NCBI GenBank assembly: GCA_002722055.1
Contig: PBKD01000007.1
Coordinates: forward strand, 124,001 to 188,000
DNA length: 64,000 nucleotides
Reading direction: 5' to 3'
Source: Rhodospirillaceae bacterium
GTDB taxonomy: Bacteria; Pseudomonadota; Alphaproteobacteria; SHVP01
The position numbers and the translations under genes are program-made. Within the stretch, counting starts at the first letter, position 1. Every line of letters starts with the position of its first letter. The notes under the pieces were generated by a model. The model did not search any database, was not told the DNA's origin, and saw nothing but the letters and a program-made list of their open reading frames with translations. Shown one piece after another: positions 16,865 through 25,714 of the stretch.

Positions 16865-17890
16865 TTGAAAATTGAAGTTTTTTTATTATGTATTATATCT
16901 TTAATTTTTTGCTTTTATTCCTATCCAATAGGTAAATTTCTCTCTGTGATAGATATTCCTGATGGAAAAAGGAAACTGCATGAAAATCCAGTTCCTCAAA
17001 TAGGTGGATTAGCAATAATGATCCCAGTAGTTTTGATAGCATTCTATCTCTCAATTTTCACAGCATTAACCAAATTATATATAACTCTAGCTCTAGCAAG
17101 TGGGTTAATTACAGTTTTGGGTTTTTTTGATGATAGAAAAAATTTGCCGGCATTAATGCGCCTATTTATATCAATTATTGTATCTTTCCTTGCTTTAAAG
17201 TATGTATCAGGTTTAGCAGTTATATTTCTTTTTTTTAGTAGCGACTTACAGTCTTTTATCGGAGGCCCTTACTTTTTTGGGAGTCTTAATGGCTATATAT
17301 TTACTATTATTTGTCTAGTTGGTCTCCAAAACGCTGTGAATATGGCAGATGGCCATAATGGAATAGTTACAGGAATGTGCTTGGTATGGTCTTTATTACT
17401 AATTTCCTATGCGCCTGATCACATGTTACCTTTGCTTTTTGCTTTTTCATTATGTCTTGGAATAATTTTGATCTTTAATTTGTCAGGAAAAATTTTTCTT
17501 GGAGATGCAGGGACATATGGTATCAGTATGATGGTAGGCCTAATGACTATATATATATATAACATAAATTTTAATAACCTTACTGCTGATAAAATCATTT
17601 TAATGTTCATAATACCTATTATTGACACGATTAGGCTTATGGTGCAGAGAGTATTGAGTGGGAGGTCTCCACTATCATCTGATAGGAATCATTTTCATCA
17701 CATATTGAGTAATATTTTAAAAAATCATCATTCAATTGTAGTTTATATTTCCATAGTAGCTATACCCAGTATTTTTTCAATATTCTGGCCGAACCTAACA
17801 TTTGTATGGCTTATATTGGTGATATTGGTATATTTTTTCTTTTTGATAATCTATTATTTTTTTAGGAATTGGCTTTTAAGACAGGTTTAA
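16865..17890 (+). CDS. wecA: Undecaprenyl-phosphate sugar-1-phosphate transferase, WecA/MraY family
   Basis: 341 residues, about ten hydrophobic segments. It starts glycan assembly by moving GlcNAc-1-P or another HexNAc-1-P onto undecaprenyl phosphate. Typical pieces are KLHENPVPQIGG, the acidic FFDDRKNLPAL loop, NAVNMADGHNG and FLGDAGTYG, plus the histidine-rich DRNHFHHIL loop common to WecA enzymes. It opens at a TTG at 16865 since no ATG is nearby. It follows waaA by 35 bases. This is the likely initiating transferase for the glycan of the island to its left. Confidence 0.9.
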   Translation: MKIEVFLLCIISLIFCFYSYPIGKFLSVIDIPDGKRKLHENPVPQIGGLAIMIPVVLIAFYLSIFTALTKLYITLALASGLITVLGFFDDRKNLPALMRLFISIIVSFLALKYVSGLAVIFLFFSSDLQSFIGGPYFFGSLNGYIFTIICLVGLQNAVNMADGHNGIVTGMCLVWSLLLISYAPDHMLPLLFAFSLCLGIILIFNLSGKIFLGDAGTYGISMMVGLMTIYIYNINFNNLTADKIILMFIIPIIDTIRLMVQRVLSGRSPLSSDRNHFHHILSNILKNHHSIVVYISIVAIPSIFSIFWPNLTFVWLILVILVYFFFLIIYYFFRNWLLRQV

Positions 17891-17902
17891 TAAAATTTAA
17901 AA

Positions 17903-19756
17903 GTGGAAGAATACTATCTTGATATATTAAATAACTATCCCCATGCGGTGGCCTATTTCAATAAAAAGGGTGATATATTATTTTACAATAAAATTTTTAA
18001 TGATAATTATATTATAGAAACATTAGACATAAGAACTATTTCCTTTAAAGAAATTATTGAAGAAAATATTTTAAAAAGAATAATTATCCATCAAAATATT
18101 AGTAGTAAAAATTTTATTAATAAAATTTTTAGTGAATTTGATTCTCCATCAGAAAAATTTATTATTGAATTTAAATCAGGAAAAATATTTGAAGTTTTCT
18201 TTAAGATCAGCTCACATGAAAACAGAATTATGTACCATAATGATATTACTGATCTAAAAAGAACTTTTGAAATTACCTCAGTAAAACTTAGTAAGTTAGA
18301 ATTAATTATGGAAACAATTTTCAGTGGGGTAATATCATTCAATAACATTGGTGAAATTGATTATATAAATAAATCAGCTAAACTAATATTTTCTGATAAA
18401 CAAAAAAGAACTAATTTTAATGATTTAAATTTAGAATCTTTATTTCAAGGTATTTCTATCGAAGATATATTAGATAGTGATAAATACGGTATAATTCGTG
18501 AATTAAAGGGAAAAAGATTAAGTGGAAATATTTTTCCAATTCAGGTTATTGTAAATAAATTAGATTCTAAATGGTCATTGGTAGACAGAAGAAAAGAATC
18601 ACGAGACCATTTTATAGCAACATTAAATGATATATCAGAATCAAAGAAACTTGCATTTGAGTTACAACAATCTCAAAAAATGGATGCTATAGGCAGTTTA
18701 GCTAGTGGAATTGCTCATGATTTTAATAATATATTATCTATAATAATCGGATCTAGTTCTCTATTAAGAAATAAGGATAGTGGTTACGAAGAAAATATAG
18801 ATAATATAACTAATGCTGCTCATAGAGCAAAAAATTTAATAAAGCAAATACTCAATTATAGTAAACCAAGTTATAGTAAAAATGAATATCTAGATTTGAC
18901 GAATATTATAAATGAGGTAGCTCAATTTATAAAACAAACTACACCTGAAAAAATTGATATAAATATTTCTATTCAAGGTAAAGATATATTTATATATGGA
19001 GATGAGACTGATATTCACAGATGTTTACTTAATTTATTAACTAATTCTGTTAGTGCTATCAAAAACTCAAAAGGTGAGATTAATATCAACTTAAAAGTTA
19101 TAAAAAAAGAAAGAATTGTCAGTTTGACTATATCTGATAATGGTATTGGAATAAAGCCAGATATACAGGATAGAATTTTTGATCCATTCTTCTCTACCAA
19201 AGATAAAAGTGAAGGAACAGGTTTGGGTCTATCTATGGTGCAAAGGATAATTAAGGATCATAATGGTAAAATATCATTTAAAAGTGAATTTAAACATGGC
19301 ACTACATTCGAGATAACATTGCCATTAATTTCTAAAAAAATTAATAATAATGAGGGGGTAAAGAATCAAATAGAATTAAGAAAAAGTAGATTAAAAGAGA
19401 CTATAATTTTTTTGGATGATGAAGAGCTAATTGTAAAAGTTTCTTCTAAAATTCTTGCTAATGCTGGATATGATGTGCAAGGAATGACTGATAGTACTGA
19501 GACCCTAAATCTAATACAAAGAAATTCAGAAAAATATTCTTTATTAATTACTGATCAAAATATGCCAAATATTAATGGTCTAGAGCTTACAAAAGAAATA
19601 AGAAAAAATAATAAGAACTTAAAAATTATTATCTGTTCAGGTTATACTGAAGGAATTGATAAATCTGAGTTAGAACAAATTGGAATAGGTGGAGTTTTAT
19701 CAAAACCAGTAAGTACAGAAAAATTGTTAGAAATCGTAAATAAACTTTTATCCTAG
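17903..19756 (+). CDS. Soluble hybrid histidine kinase, CckA-like (PAS-HisKA-HATPase-receiver)
   Basis: 617 residues with no transmembrane segment. Residues about 1-120 and 130-250 are two PAS-like sensor regions. The HisKA phospho-His is H272 in GIAHDFNN, the form used by CckA and other HDFNN kinases. The HATPase N, G1 and G2 boxes lie near 370-460 ([22 protein letters not shown]). The C-terminal receiver has its phospho-Asp at about 551 (ITDQNMP). It starts at a GTG 12 bases after wecA. CckA proper has N-terminal membrane helices, so this may be a divergent orthologue or a separate soluble kinase. Confidence 0.83.
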   Translation: MEEYYLDILNNYPHAVAYFNKKGDILFYNKIFNDNYIIETLDIRTISFKEIIEENILKRIIIHQNISSKNFINKIFSEFDSPSEKFIIEFKSGKIFEVFFKISSHENRIMYHNDITDLKRTFEITSVKLSKLELIMETIFSGVISFNNIGEIDYINKSAKLIFSDKQKRTNFNDLNLESLFQGISIEDILDSDKYGIIRELKGKRLSGNIFPIQVIVNKLDSKWSLVDRRKESRDHFIATLNDISESKKLAFELQQSQKMDAIGSLASGIAHDFNNILSIIIGSSSLLRNKDSGYEENIDNITNAAHRAKNLIKQILNYSKPSYSKNEYLDLTNIINEVAQFIKQTTPEKIDINISIQGKDIFIYGDETDIHRCLLNLLTNSVSAIKNSKGEININLKVIKKERIVSLTISDNGIGIKPDIQDRIFDPFFSTKDKSEGTGLGLSMVQRIIKDHNGKISFKSEFKHGTTFEITLPLISKKINNNEGVKNQIELRKSRLKETIIFLDDEELIVKVSSKILANAGYDVQGMTDSTETLNLIQRNSEKYSLLITDQNMPNINGLELTKEIRKNNKNLKIIICSGYTEGIDKSELEQIGIGGVLSKPVSTEKLLEIVNKLLS

Positions 19757-19817
19757 GGCTTGTAAAATATATAATTACGTGCAATTTAAAGTAGAAATAA
19801 TTATAATTAACCTCAAT

Positions 19818-19891
19818 TGGGGCGTAGCCAAGCGGTAAGGCATCGGGTTTTGATCCCGTGATCGCAGGTTCGAATCCTGCCGCCCCAGCCA
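19818..19891 (+). tRNA. tRNA-Gln (anticodon UUG)
   Basis: The 74 bases fold as a tRNA. The acceptor stem TGGGGCG pairs with CGCCCCA, the discriminator is G, and CCA is encoded at 19889-19891. The D arm is GCCAAGCGGTAAGGC. The anticodon loop TTTTGAT has TTG at 19850-19852, and the T arm has GCAGG-TTCGAAT-CCTGC. The top pair of the anticodon stem is a U-U mismatch, which I recall also in rhizobial tRNA-Gln. Confidence 0.97.
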
Positions 19892-19928
19892 AATTATTTA
19901 AAGTCCAACTTATGTTTATTCGTGAACT

Positions 19929-20441
19929 ATGGTTATGAAAATTGAAAAACCTGCTGTTTTTTTGGATAGAGATGGAGTGCTAAATGAAGATCTGGGCTAT
20001 GTCTTTGAGCCAAAGAAATTCCATTGGATTGACGGCGCTATAGAAACAATTAAATACATAAACAATATGAACTTTTTTGTTTTTGTGATTTCTAATCAGT
20101 CTGGATTAGCCCGGGGCTATTTTTATAAAAATGATATAGAGATGCTTCATAATTGGATCAATGAGGAACTTTTAAAAAATGATGCAAAGATTGACAAATT
20201 TTATTACTGTCCTCATCACCCTCAAGGGATTATTAAAGAATATAGTTTCACCTGTAGGTGCAGAAAACCTGAGCCTGGAATGATACTTAATGCATTCAAG
20301 GAGTGGCCAATCGTAAAATCAAAAAGTTTTATGATAGGTGATAAAGCTAGTGATATTAAAGCCGCTAATTCTGCTGGAATTGCAGGCCATCTTTTTAAAG
20401 GTGGTAATTTACTAAATTTTTTTAAAAATATTCTTATTTAG
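19929..20441 (+). CDS. gmhB: D-glycero-D-manno-heptose 1,7-bisphosphate 7-phosphatase (HAD family)
   Basis: 170 residues. HAD motif I is FLDRDGVLNED with the nucleophilic Asp and the acid/base Asp. SNQSG carries motif II, and CRKPEPGM with GDKASDIKAA carries motifs III and IV. Cys/His residues in YYCPHHP and FTCRCRKP form the zinc site typical of GmhB/HisB-N proteins. It removes the 7-phosphate in heptose activation and pairs with gmhA at 14959. Stands just after the tRNA gene and 2 bases before a GNAT gene. Confidence 0.9.
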   Translation: MVMKIEKPAVFLDRDGVLNEDLGYVFEPKKFHWIDGAIETIKYINNMNFFVFVISNQSGLARGYFYKNDIEMLHNWINEELLKNDAKIDKFYYCPHHPQGIIKEYSFTCRCRKPEPGMILNAFKEWPIVKSKSFMIGDKASDIKAANSAGIAGHLFKGGNLLNFFKNILI

Positions 20442-20443
20442 TT

Positions 20444-20938
20444 ATGTTTAGAATTATAGAAGAGAAATCAGTTCATATTGCTGAAAGAGAAAAGTTGCTC
20501 GATGAAGTTTTTGGCATAGAAAGGACTAAATTAACTACCTATTCATTAAGGGAAGGTGTGAAAGCTGTTGACGGCCTGTCATTTGTAGCTCTTGTAGATA
20601 ACAAATTTAGAGGAAGCATTAGATTCTGGCCTGTAGTAATCAATAAGGTGAATAAATCTCTTTTGCTCGGGCCTTTAGCTGTAGATCCAAAAGGTCATGG
20701 CAAAGCAATAGGTGTAGCTTTAGTAAGAAAAGGAATAATTAAAGCAGAAAAACTTGGGTATAAACTAATAATTCTTGTAGGTGATTATGATTATTATAAA
20801 AGATTTGGTTTTGAAAAAGCTGAGCCCCTAGGCTTAAAGCTTTTAGGAAAGTATGATCCCTCACGATTACTATACAGAACTATACCTAGAGGTTTAAGTT
20901 TAAACTTTTCTGGCTTTGTAAAAAAATTTACTAAGTAA
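20444..20938 (+). CDS. GNAT family N-acetyltransferase
   Basis: 164 residues. The acetyl-CoA-binding signature is GPLAVDPKGHGKAIG at about 80-95, with the second core strand VGDYDYYKRFGFEKA at about 115-129, a form seen in YhbS-like GNATs. It would acetylate an amine on a small molecule or protein. Its place among gmhB and DUF1285 does not identify a substrate. It does not look like PseH and is well separated from the pse genes. Confidence 0.82.
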   Translation: MFRIIEEKSVHIAEREKLLDEVFGIERTKLTTYSLREGVKAVDGLSFVALVDNKFRGSIRFWPVVINKVNKSLLLGPLAVDPKGHGKAIGVALVRKGIIKAEKLGYKLIILVGDYDYYKRFGFEKAEPLGLKLLGKYDPSRLLYRTIPRGLSLNFSGFVKKFTK

Positions 20939-20969
20939 ATAGATAGTATATAAATAGGGAAACAATTAT

Positions 20970-21512
20970 ATGAAAAGAGGATTAAGTAAAGCATATACAG
21001 ATAAAGGTAAAAAAACTCAATTTCCATTATATAAAAATTTAAAGTGTGGCCATTTTGGAATAAAAATTTTAAGAGATGGTTCTTGGACGTATCATAATTC
21101 TCCAATTAAAAGAATAGAAATTGTAAGGTTATTTTCTACTGTATTAAAGTTTGATAATGGAGTGTACTATCTTGAAACGCCAGTAGAGAAAGGGGTTATA
21201 GATGTTGAGGATGCTCCATTTACTGCAACCAATATGCATGTTGAGATAACAAATGGTGTTCAAAACTTGATTTTTTTTACAAATTTAGGTGATAAAATTA
21301 ATGTGAATAAAAAAAATCCGATATATATGGGTTTTAATCAAGAGAAAAAAGATTACTTTCCTTACGTGATTGTTAGAAAAAATTTAAAAGCTCTAATTAT
21401 AAGATCTGTTTATTATGAACTAGTAAATTTAGCTGTGAATGAACCTAAGGATCAAAAGTTATATGGTGTATGGAGTAATAATACTTTTTTTAAACTAGGT
21501 AGGGTAGATTGA
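20970..21512 (+). CDS. DUF1285 family protein
   Basis: 180 residues, soluble. The segment CGHFGIKILRDGSWTYHNSP followed by I-x-R and a later VEDAPF is the conserved core of DUF1285, a family of unknown function common in alphaproteobacteria upstream of a CoA-type Nudix hydrolase. Its end overlaps the Nudix start by four bases, as expected for that conserved pair. No catalytic motif is apparent. Confidence 0.83.
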   Translation: MKRGLSKAYTDKGKKTQFPLYKNLKCGHFGIKILRDGSWTYHNSPIKRIEIVRLFSTVLKFDNGVYYLETPVEKGVIDVEDAPFTATNMHVEITNGVQNLIFFTNLGDKINVNKKNPIYMGFNQEKKDYFPYVIVRKNLKALIIRSVYYELVNLAVNEPKDQKLYGVWSNNTFFKLGRVD

Positions 21513-22141
21513 CAATAAAACACATAAGCTTATCAGAATTAGAAGGTTTAGAAGCAAAAGATTTTATTGCAAAAAAAATTGGTTCGAAAAAATCTTTATT
21601 AAAAGGTGATTTTGAAGTCTGTAAATTGATAAATAAAGGTATAACAGAAAAATTAATCCCAGCAGCTGTATTAATTCCAATAATTGAGCGAAATAATAAA
21701 TTAAGTGTGATTTTTACGAAAAGGAATGCTAAACTAAAAAATCATGCAGGTCAGATAAGTTTCCCTGGTGGAAAAAAGGATTCTACTGATATTTCAATTG
21801 AACAAACAGCTGTAAGAGAAACTTGTGAAGAGATAGGGCTGATAATCAAACAAAGTGAAATAATTGGAAAAATGAGTACATGGGAGACAAGAACTGGGTT
21901 TCTAATTACGCCAGTATTAGCTTTTATTTCTGACCCTCCCAAGCTAAAAAAAAATAACTTTGAAGTTGATGAAATATTCGAAGTACCGCTTAGATATTTA
22001 TTTAATCCAAATAATTTTATACTTGAAAAGCTTTGTTTTGAAAAAAAACATTATGAATTTTATGCAATTAAATATTTAAACTATTATATATGGGGCGCAA
22101 CAGCAGGTTTAATTGTAAATTTATATAACTTACTTAGGTGA
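21509..22141 (+). CDS. CoA pyrophosphohydrolase, Nudix family
   Basis: 210 residues. The Nudix box runs from about 85 to 115 (FPGGKKDSTD, then AVRETCEEIGL with the metal-binding glutamates). The preceding KNHAGQISFPGG is the extra signature of the CoA/acyl-CoA diphosphatase subgroup (UPF0035, NUDT7/YeaB-like). It starts at a TTG overlapping the DUF1285 stop. Likely hydrolyses CoA or acyl-CoA to 4'-phosphopantetheine and 3',5'-ADP in the cytoplasm. Confidence 0.87.
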   Translation: MTIKHISLSELEGLEAKDFIAKKIGSKKSLLKGDFEVCKLINKGITEKLIPAAVLIPIIERNNKLSVIFTKRNAKLKNHAGQISFPGGKKDSTDISIEQTAVRETCEEIGLIIKQSEIIGKMSTWETRTGFLITPVLAFISDPPKLKKNNFEVDEIFEVPLRYLFNPNNFILEKLCFEKKHYEFYAIKYLNYYIWGATAGLIVNLYNLLR

Positions 22142-22144
22142 ACT

Positions 22145-22405
22145 ATGTTAGGTAAAATACTTTTAATAACACCTATAATTATTTTTTTTATATTATTTTT
22201 TGCATTTAATTATATAGGTTTTTTAAAAAAATTTAATTCCAAATCAAAAAGTTTTCCTCTTATATTAACTTCTATGTTGATAATGATTTTTTTTATTTCA
22301 TTGCTAACTTTTTTTGCAATATTTGATGGATATAGTATTAAATCAAAATATACACCTCCTTATTATGAAAATGGAAAACTAATTCAGGGTAAATTTGAAG
22401 AATAA
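22145..22405 (+). CDS. DUF6111-like small membrane protein
   Basis: 86 residues with two hydrophobic segments (about 5-26 and 39-63). The tail ends in YTPPYYENGKLIQGKF, which fits the proline-rich, P-P-x-x-x-(D/N)-G pattern of DUF6111, a short alphaproteobacterial family found between the Nudix and CCA-adding genes. That is exactly its place here: 3 bases after the Nudix stop and just before cca. Function unknown. Confidence 0.72.
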   Translation: MLGKILLITPIIIFFILFFAFNYIGFLKKFNSKSKSFPLILTSMLIMIFFISLLTFFAIFDGYSIKSKYTPPYYENGKLIQGKFEE

Positions 22406-22409
22406 GATT

Positions 22410-23645
22410 ATGAAATATATTTTGCCTAATAAATTTTTTGAAATTGAAGAAGTAAAATTATTAATTAGTCTTTTATCTGAAGAAAATGAAGAATCAATGT
22501 TTGTAGGTGGTATTGTCAGAGATTTAATTAAATATAATGAATGTAATAGAAATGATATAGATATAGCTACGACACTGGTTCCAAAAAAGGTAGTTGAAAT
22601 ATTAACTAAAAATAATATAAAACCAATAACTATTGGTATGGAATTCGGATCTGTATCAGCTATCATAAATGATTATAACTTTGATATTACCACACTTCGT
22701 TCAGAATTGAGTTATTATGGGAGGAAACCGAATGTAGTTTTCACAAAAGATTGGTTATCAGATGCAAATAGGAGAGATTTTACAATTAACGCAATATATT
22801 TAAATTTTGAAGGAGAAATATTTGATCCTTTTGATGGCAAGAACGATTTACTTAATGGGGAAGTTAAATTTATAGGTCAATCAAATGATAGGATAAATGA
22901 AGACCCATTGAGGGTATTTAGGTACTTTAGATTTTTAGGCGAATACTCAAAAACTGCACCTGATAAGAATTCATTGCTCGCATGTTCTGAATTGTCTTTT
23001 CTAATATCAAATCTTTCAAAGAATAGAATAACAAGTGAGTTTTTTAAGATATTGAAAATTGCAAATCCAATGTATGCCATTGATCTAATGATTGAGGCAG
23101 GTGTTCTACAGGAGTTTTTTCCACAAGCTTCAAGGCCAGATAGACTAGAATTTTTATGTAATTTAGAGAGTTCTGCAGGTATCTCACCAGATCCGATATT
23201 AAGACTTGCTTCGTTAATTCATGTTCCAGATAAAGGAAAAAAAATTATCATAAACAAATTAAAAAATATTTTTATCTTTACAAAAAAAGATCTTGAAAAA
23301 TTAAGTATTTTATTGGAGAAATATACAAATTTTTCAGAAAACATGGATATAGTAGATATAAAGAAGTATTTGTACAAGCTAAATTCCCACAAAATTTTTT
23401 TTGATGTTCTTCTAATTAATTGGGTTAAGGATGGCCCAAGTAAGGATTATAGAAATATTATTGAAAAAGTTGCAAACTTAGAAGTTCCAAAATTTCCAAT
23501 TCCTAGAAAAAAGTTACATTCATTAGTAGAAAAGAAAGAAAGTATATCCAGTATATATAAAGAATTAGAAAATTTTTGGATTGAGAGTGGTTTTGAAAAA
23601 AATCAAAAAGAATGTATTAGTTTTTTAAAAAAACATATTAAATAA
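22410..23645 (+). CDS. cca: CCA tRNA nucleotidyltransferase / poly(A) polymerase family
   Basis: About 411 residues. It adds or repairs the 3' CCA of tRNAs. The nucleotidyltransferase head has FVGGIVRDLI, with the metal pair in NDIDIATT, then TTLRSE, and DANRRDFTINAIY, the class II signature. The helical body follows from about residue 140 with RINEDPLRVFRYFRF. The frame is open from a TTG at 22395 that overlaps the upstream gene, but the ATG at 22410 is the better start. Confidence 0.9.
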   Translation: MKYILPNKFFEIEEVKLLISLLSEENEESMFVGGIVRDLIKYNECNRNDIDIATTLVPKKVVEILTKNNIKPITIGMEFGSVSAIINDYNFDITTLRSELSYYGRKPNVVFTKDWLSDANRRDFTINAIYLNFEGEIFDPFDGKNDLLNGEVKFIGQSNDRINEDPLRVFRYFRFLGEYSKTAPDKNSLLACSELSFLISNLSKNRITSEFFKILKIANPMYAIDLMIEAGVLQEFFPQASRPDRLEFLCNLESSAGISPDPILRLASLIHVPDKGKKIIINKLKNIFIFTKKDLEKLSILLEKYTNFSENMDIVDIKKYLYKLNSHKIFFDVLLINWVKDGPSKDYRNIIEKVANLEVPKFPIPRKKLHSLVEKKESISSIYKELENFWIESGFEKNQKECISFLKKHIK

Positions 23646-23658
23646 TTATATTAATATA

Positions 23659-24498
23659 TTAAGGCCAGCTAGCATGAGGAGGTAAAGACATTAAAATAGC
23701 CTCAGTATTGCCATCAGTTTCAAGGCCGAATTTAGTCCCCCTATCATGGATCAAATTAAATTCAACATAACGACCTCTTTTTATTAGTTGTTTTCTTTTT
23801 TCTTCATCTGTCCAGGTATTATTAAGTTTATTATTAATTATTTTAGGAAAAATATTTTTAAAACCTTTTCCAACTTCCTTAACAAATGAGAAATCTTTTT
23901 CCCAGTTTCCACAATTTAACTGATCAAAGAAAATTCCGCCTACTCCTCGAGGCTCTTTTCGATGAGGTAGAAAAAAATAATCATCGCACCATTTGCTATA
24001 TTTTTCATAACTTTTAGCATTATATGTGTTACATATTTTTTTTAATTCATTATGAAAAAAACTAGTTTCTTTTTCTTCTGGGAAAGTAGGAGTTAGATCA
24101 ATTCCCCCTCCAAACCAGTTCTCAGTTGTTGAAATAAATCTAGTATTCATATGCGCAGCCGGTATATGAGGGGAATTCATATGGGCTACTATAGAAATAC
24201 CCGATGCCCAAAAAGTTGGATCTTTTGCAGCTCCTGGAATTTTATTTTGAAATTGAGGAGAAAGTTTCCCATAAACTTTGGAATAATTTACTCCTACCTT
24301 TTCAAAAACCCTTCCTCTCATAATTGAAATTTCACCACCACCACCACCTGGTCTTTCCCAAATTTTTCTTTGAAATTTACCAGGTTGGAGTGTGGTCATG
24401 TTTCCAGAATAATTTTTTTCAATTTCCTCAAAACAATTACAAATTTTATTTCTAAGATTTTTAAACCATTCGGAAGCTTTATTCTTATATATTTCCAT
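23659..24498 (-). CDS. hemF: Oxygen-dependent coproporphyrinogen III oxidase
   Basis: 279 residues, the normal HemF length. It makes protoporphyrinogen IX from coproporphyrinogen III using O2, in the cytoplasm. The sequence carries the family's RPGGGGGEISIM, AAHMNTRFI, WFGGGIDLTP, PRGVGGIFFD and GRYVEFNLIHDRGT motifs in order. Lies downstream of trmL on the same strand with a 16-base gap. It indicates an aerobic life style and supplies heme for the bc1 complex encoded nearby. Confidence 0.96.
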   Translation of the reverse strand: MEIYKNKASEWFKNLRNKICNCFEEIEKNYSGNMTTLQPGKFQRKIWERPGGGGGEISIMRGRVFEKVGVNYSKVYGKLSPQFQNKIPGAAKDPTFWASGISIVAHMNSPHIPAAHMNTRFISTTENWFGGGIDLTPTFPEEKETSFFHNELKKICNTYNAKSYEKYSKWCDDYFFLPHRKEPRGVGGIFFDQLNCGNWEKDFSFVKEVGKGFKNIFPKIINNKLNNTWTDEEKRKQLIKRGRYVEFNLIHDRGTKFGLETDGNTEAILMSLPPHASWP

Positions 24499-24514
24499 TA
24501 TTTATCCAAAATTT

Positions 24515-24973
24515 TTAATGATTAAAATATTCATTTTGGCGCATTGCTTCAGCTAATACAATTGAGGCAGCAGAAACTATATTTAGTGATCTAGCATTTT
24601 TATTCATTGGTATTTTTACTGTAAAATTAACATCATACAGAACAAATTCAGGAACACCTGAAGATTCACTTCCAAGTATTAAATAATCATCTGATTTAAA
24701 GGTAAATTTAGAATAATTATTAGTACTTTTAGTTGTTAATAATACTCTTCTACTATTATAATTTTGATTTTCAATAAAATTTTTCCAAGATTTGAAAATG
24801 GTTATATTCGACTCTTCTAAGTAATCCATACTTACCCTACGTAAACCTTTATCACCAAGAGGAAATCCACATGGCTCAATTATTGATAATTTTGCCCCTA
24901 AGCAAGAAGTTAATCTAATTAATCCGCCTAAATTCTGAGGAATATCAGGTTGGAAGGAAACAATATTAATCAT
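24515..24973 (-). CDS. trmL: tRNA (cytidine(34)-2'-O)-methyltransferase, SPOUT fold
   Basis: 152 residues, the minimal TrmL/CspR type of SPOUT methyltransferase. It starts with the family's typical F-x-P-x-I-P-Q-N (FQPDIPQNLGGLIRL). It ends with the knotted SAM site LGSESSGVP and MNKNARSLNI. It methylates the wobble ribose of tRNA-Leu in characterised members. It diverges from petA across 184 bases, an arrangement I recall from other alphaproteobacteria. Confidence 0.92.
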   Translation of the reverse strand: MINIVSFQPDIPQNLGGLIRLTSCLGAKLSIIEPCGFPLGDKGLRRVSMDYLEESNITIFKSWKNFIENQNYNSRRVLLTTKSTNNYSKFTFKSDDYLILGSESSGVPEFVLYDVNFTVKIPMNKNARSLNIVSAASIVLAEAMRQNEYFNH

Positions 24974-25157
24974 AAAAAAGTCATAAGAATCAAAGGTATG
25001 TATAATTATACACTCAAAAAAGTATTATTTGAAAATAAAAAAGTTTTTTTTTTTTTATTAGCACAATTTATTTAATTCCTTTTATAGACATATGTGGAAA
25101 ATAATGAAATAAAGACTATATTAAATTATTGTTACTCGAATATTATAGGGGTTACTG

Positions 25158-25703
25158 ATGTCTTCAACAGTAGGTAAAGACCATGATAAAGAGGCTTCTA
25201 GAAGAGACTTCTTGTTTATTACGGCGGGTGCTGCTTCTTTAGTTGGCGCTGGAATGGCAGTTTGGCCTTTTATTAATTCTATGAATCCTGCAAAGGATAC
25301 TTTAGCTCTTGCCTCAACTGAGGTGGACCTTTCTCCAATAGAAGAGGGACAGAGGCTAACTGTTATGTGGAGGAAAAAACCAGTATTCATTGACCACAGA
25401 ACTAAAGATCAAATTGATCAAGCAAGAAATGTTGAGTTATCAACTTTAAAAGATCCTCAATCAGATAGTGAGCGAGTTCAAAGACCTGAATGGCTGGTTA
25501 TGGTCGGTATTTGTACGCATTTAGGTTGTATCCCTAAAGGCCAGCGAACAGGTGATCAACTTGGGGAATATAAAGGTTGGTTCTGCCCTTGTCATGGTTC
25601 TCATTATGATACCTCTGGAAGAATTAGGAAAGGCCCTGCACCAACCAACCTTCCTGTTCCTCCCTACAAATTTACAAATGAAACAACTATTCAAATAGGT
25701 TAA
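25158..25703 (+). CDS. petA: Ubiquinol-cytochrome c reductase iron-sulfur (Rieske) subunit
   Basis: 181 residues. A twin-arginine signal anchor (SRRDFL, residues 14-19, then a hydrophobic helix to about 40) places the Rieske head in the periplasm. The 2Fe-2S ligands are C119/H121 in CTHLGC and C143/H146 in CPCHGS, with the disulfide cysteines C124 and C145. A good AGGGG ribosome site precedes the ATG. First gene of petABC, which passes electrons from ubiquinol to cytochrome c. Confidence 0.97.
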   Translation: MSSTVGKDHDKEASRRDFLFITAGAASLVGAGMAVWPFINSMNPAKDTLALASTEVDLSPIEEGQRLTVMWRKKPVFIDHRTKDQIDQARNVELSTLKDPQSDSERVQRPEWLVMVGICTHLGCIPKGQRTGDQLGEYKGWFCPCHGSHYDTSGRIRKGPAPTNLPVPPYKFTNETTIQIG

Positions 25704-25714
25704 GGAGTTTTTTT

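Noticed and set aside
19629-19892. 87-codon minus-strand frame starting AGAAGFEPA
   Set aside because: This is the familiar spurious product of reading antisense through a tRNA gene; it covers tRNA-Gln and the kinase 3' end.
20444-20938. GNAT gene as the missing PseH
   Set aside because: It lies 9 kb away in a different transcription unit beside gmhB and shows a YhbS-like pattern rather than PseH features.
25044-25056. Run of 13 T as a terminator
   Set aside because: No stable GC stem precedes it on either strand, and it lies between divergent genes where no terminator is expected.
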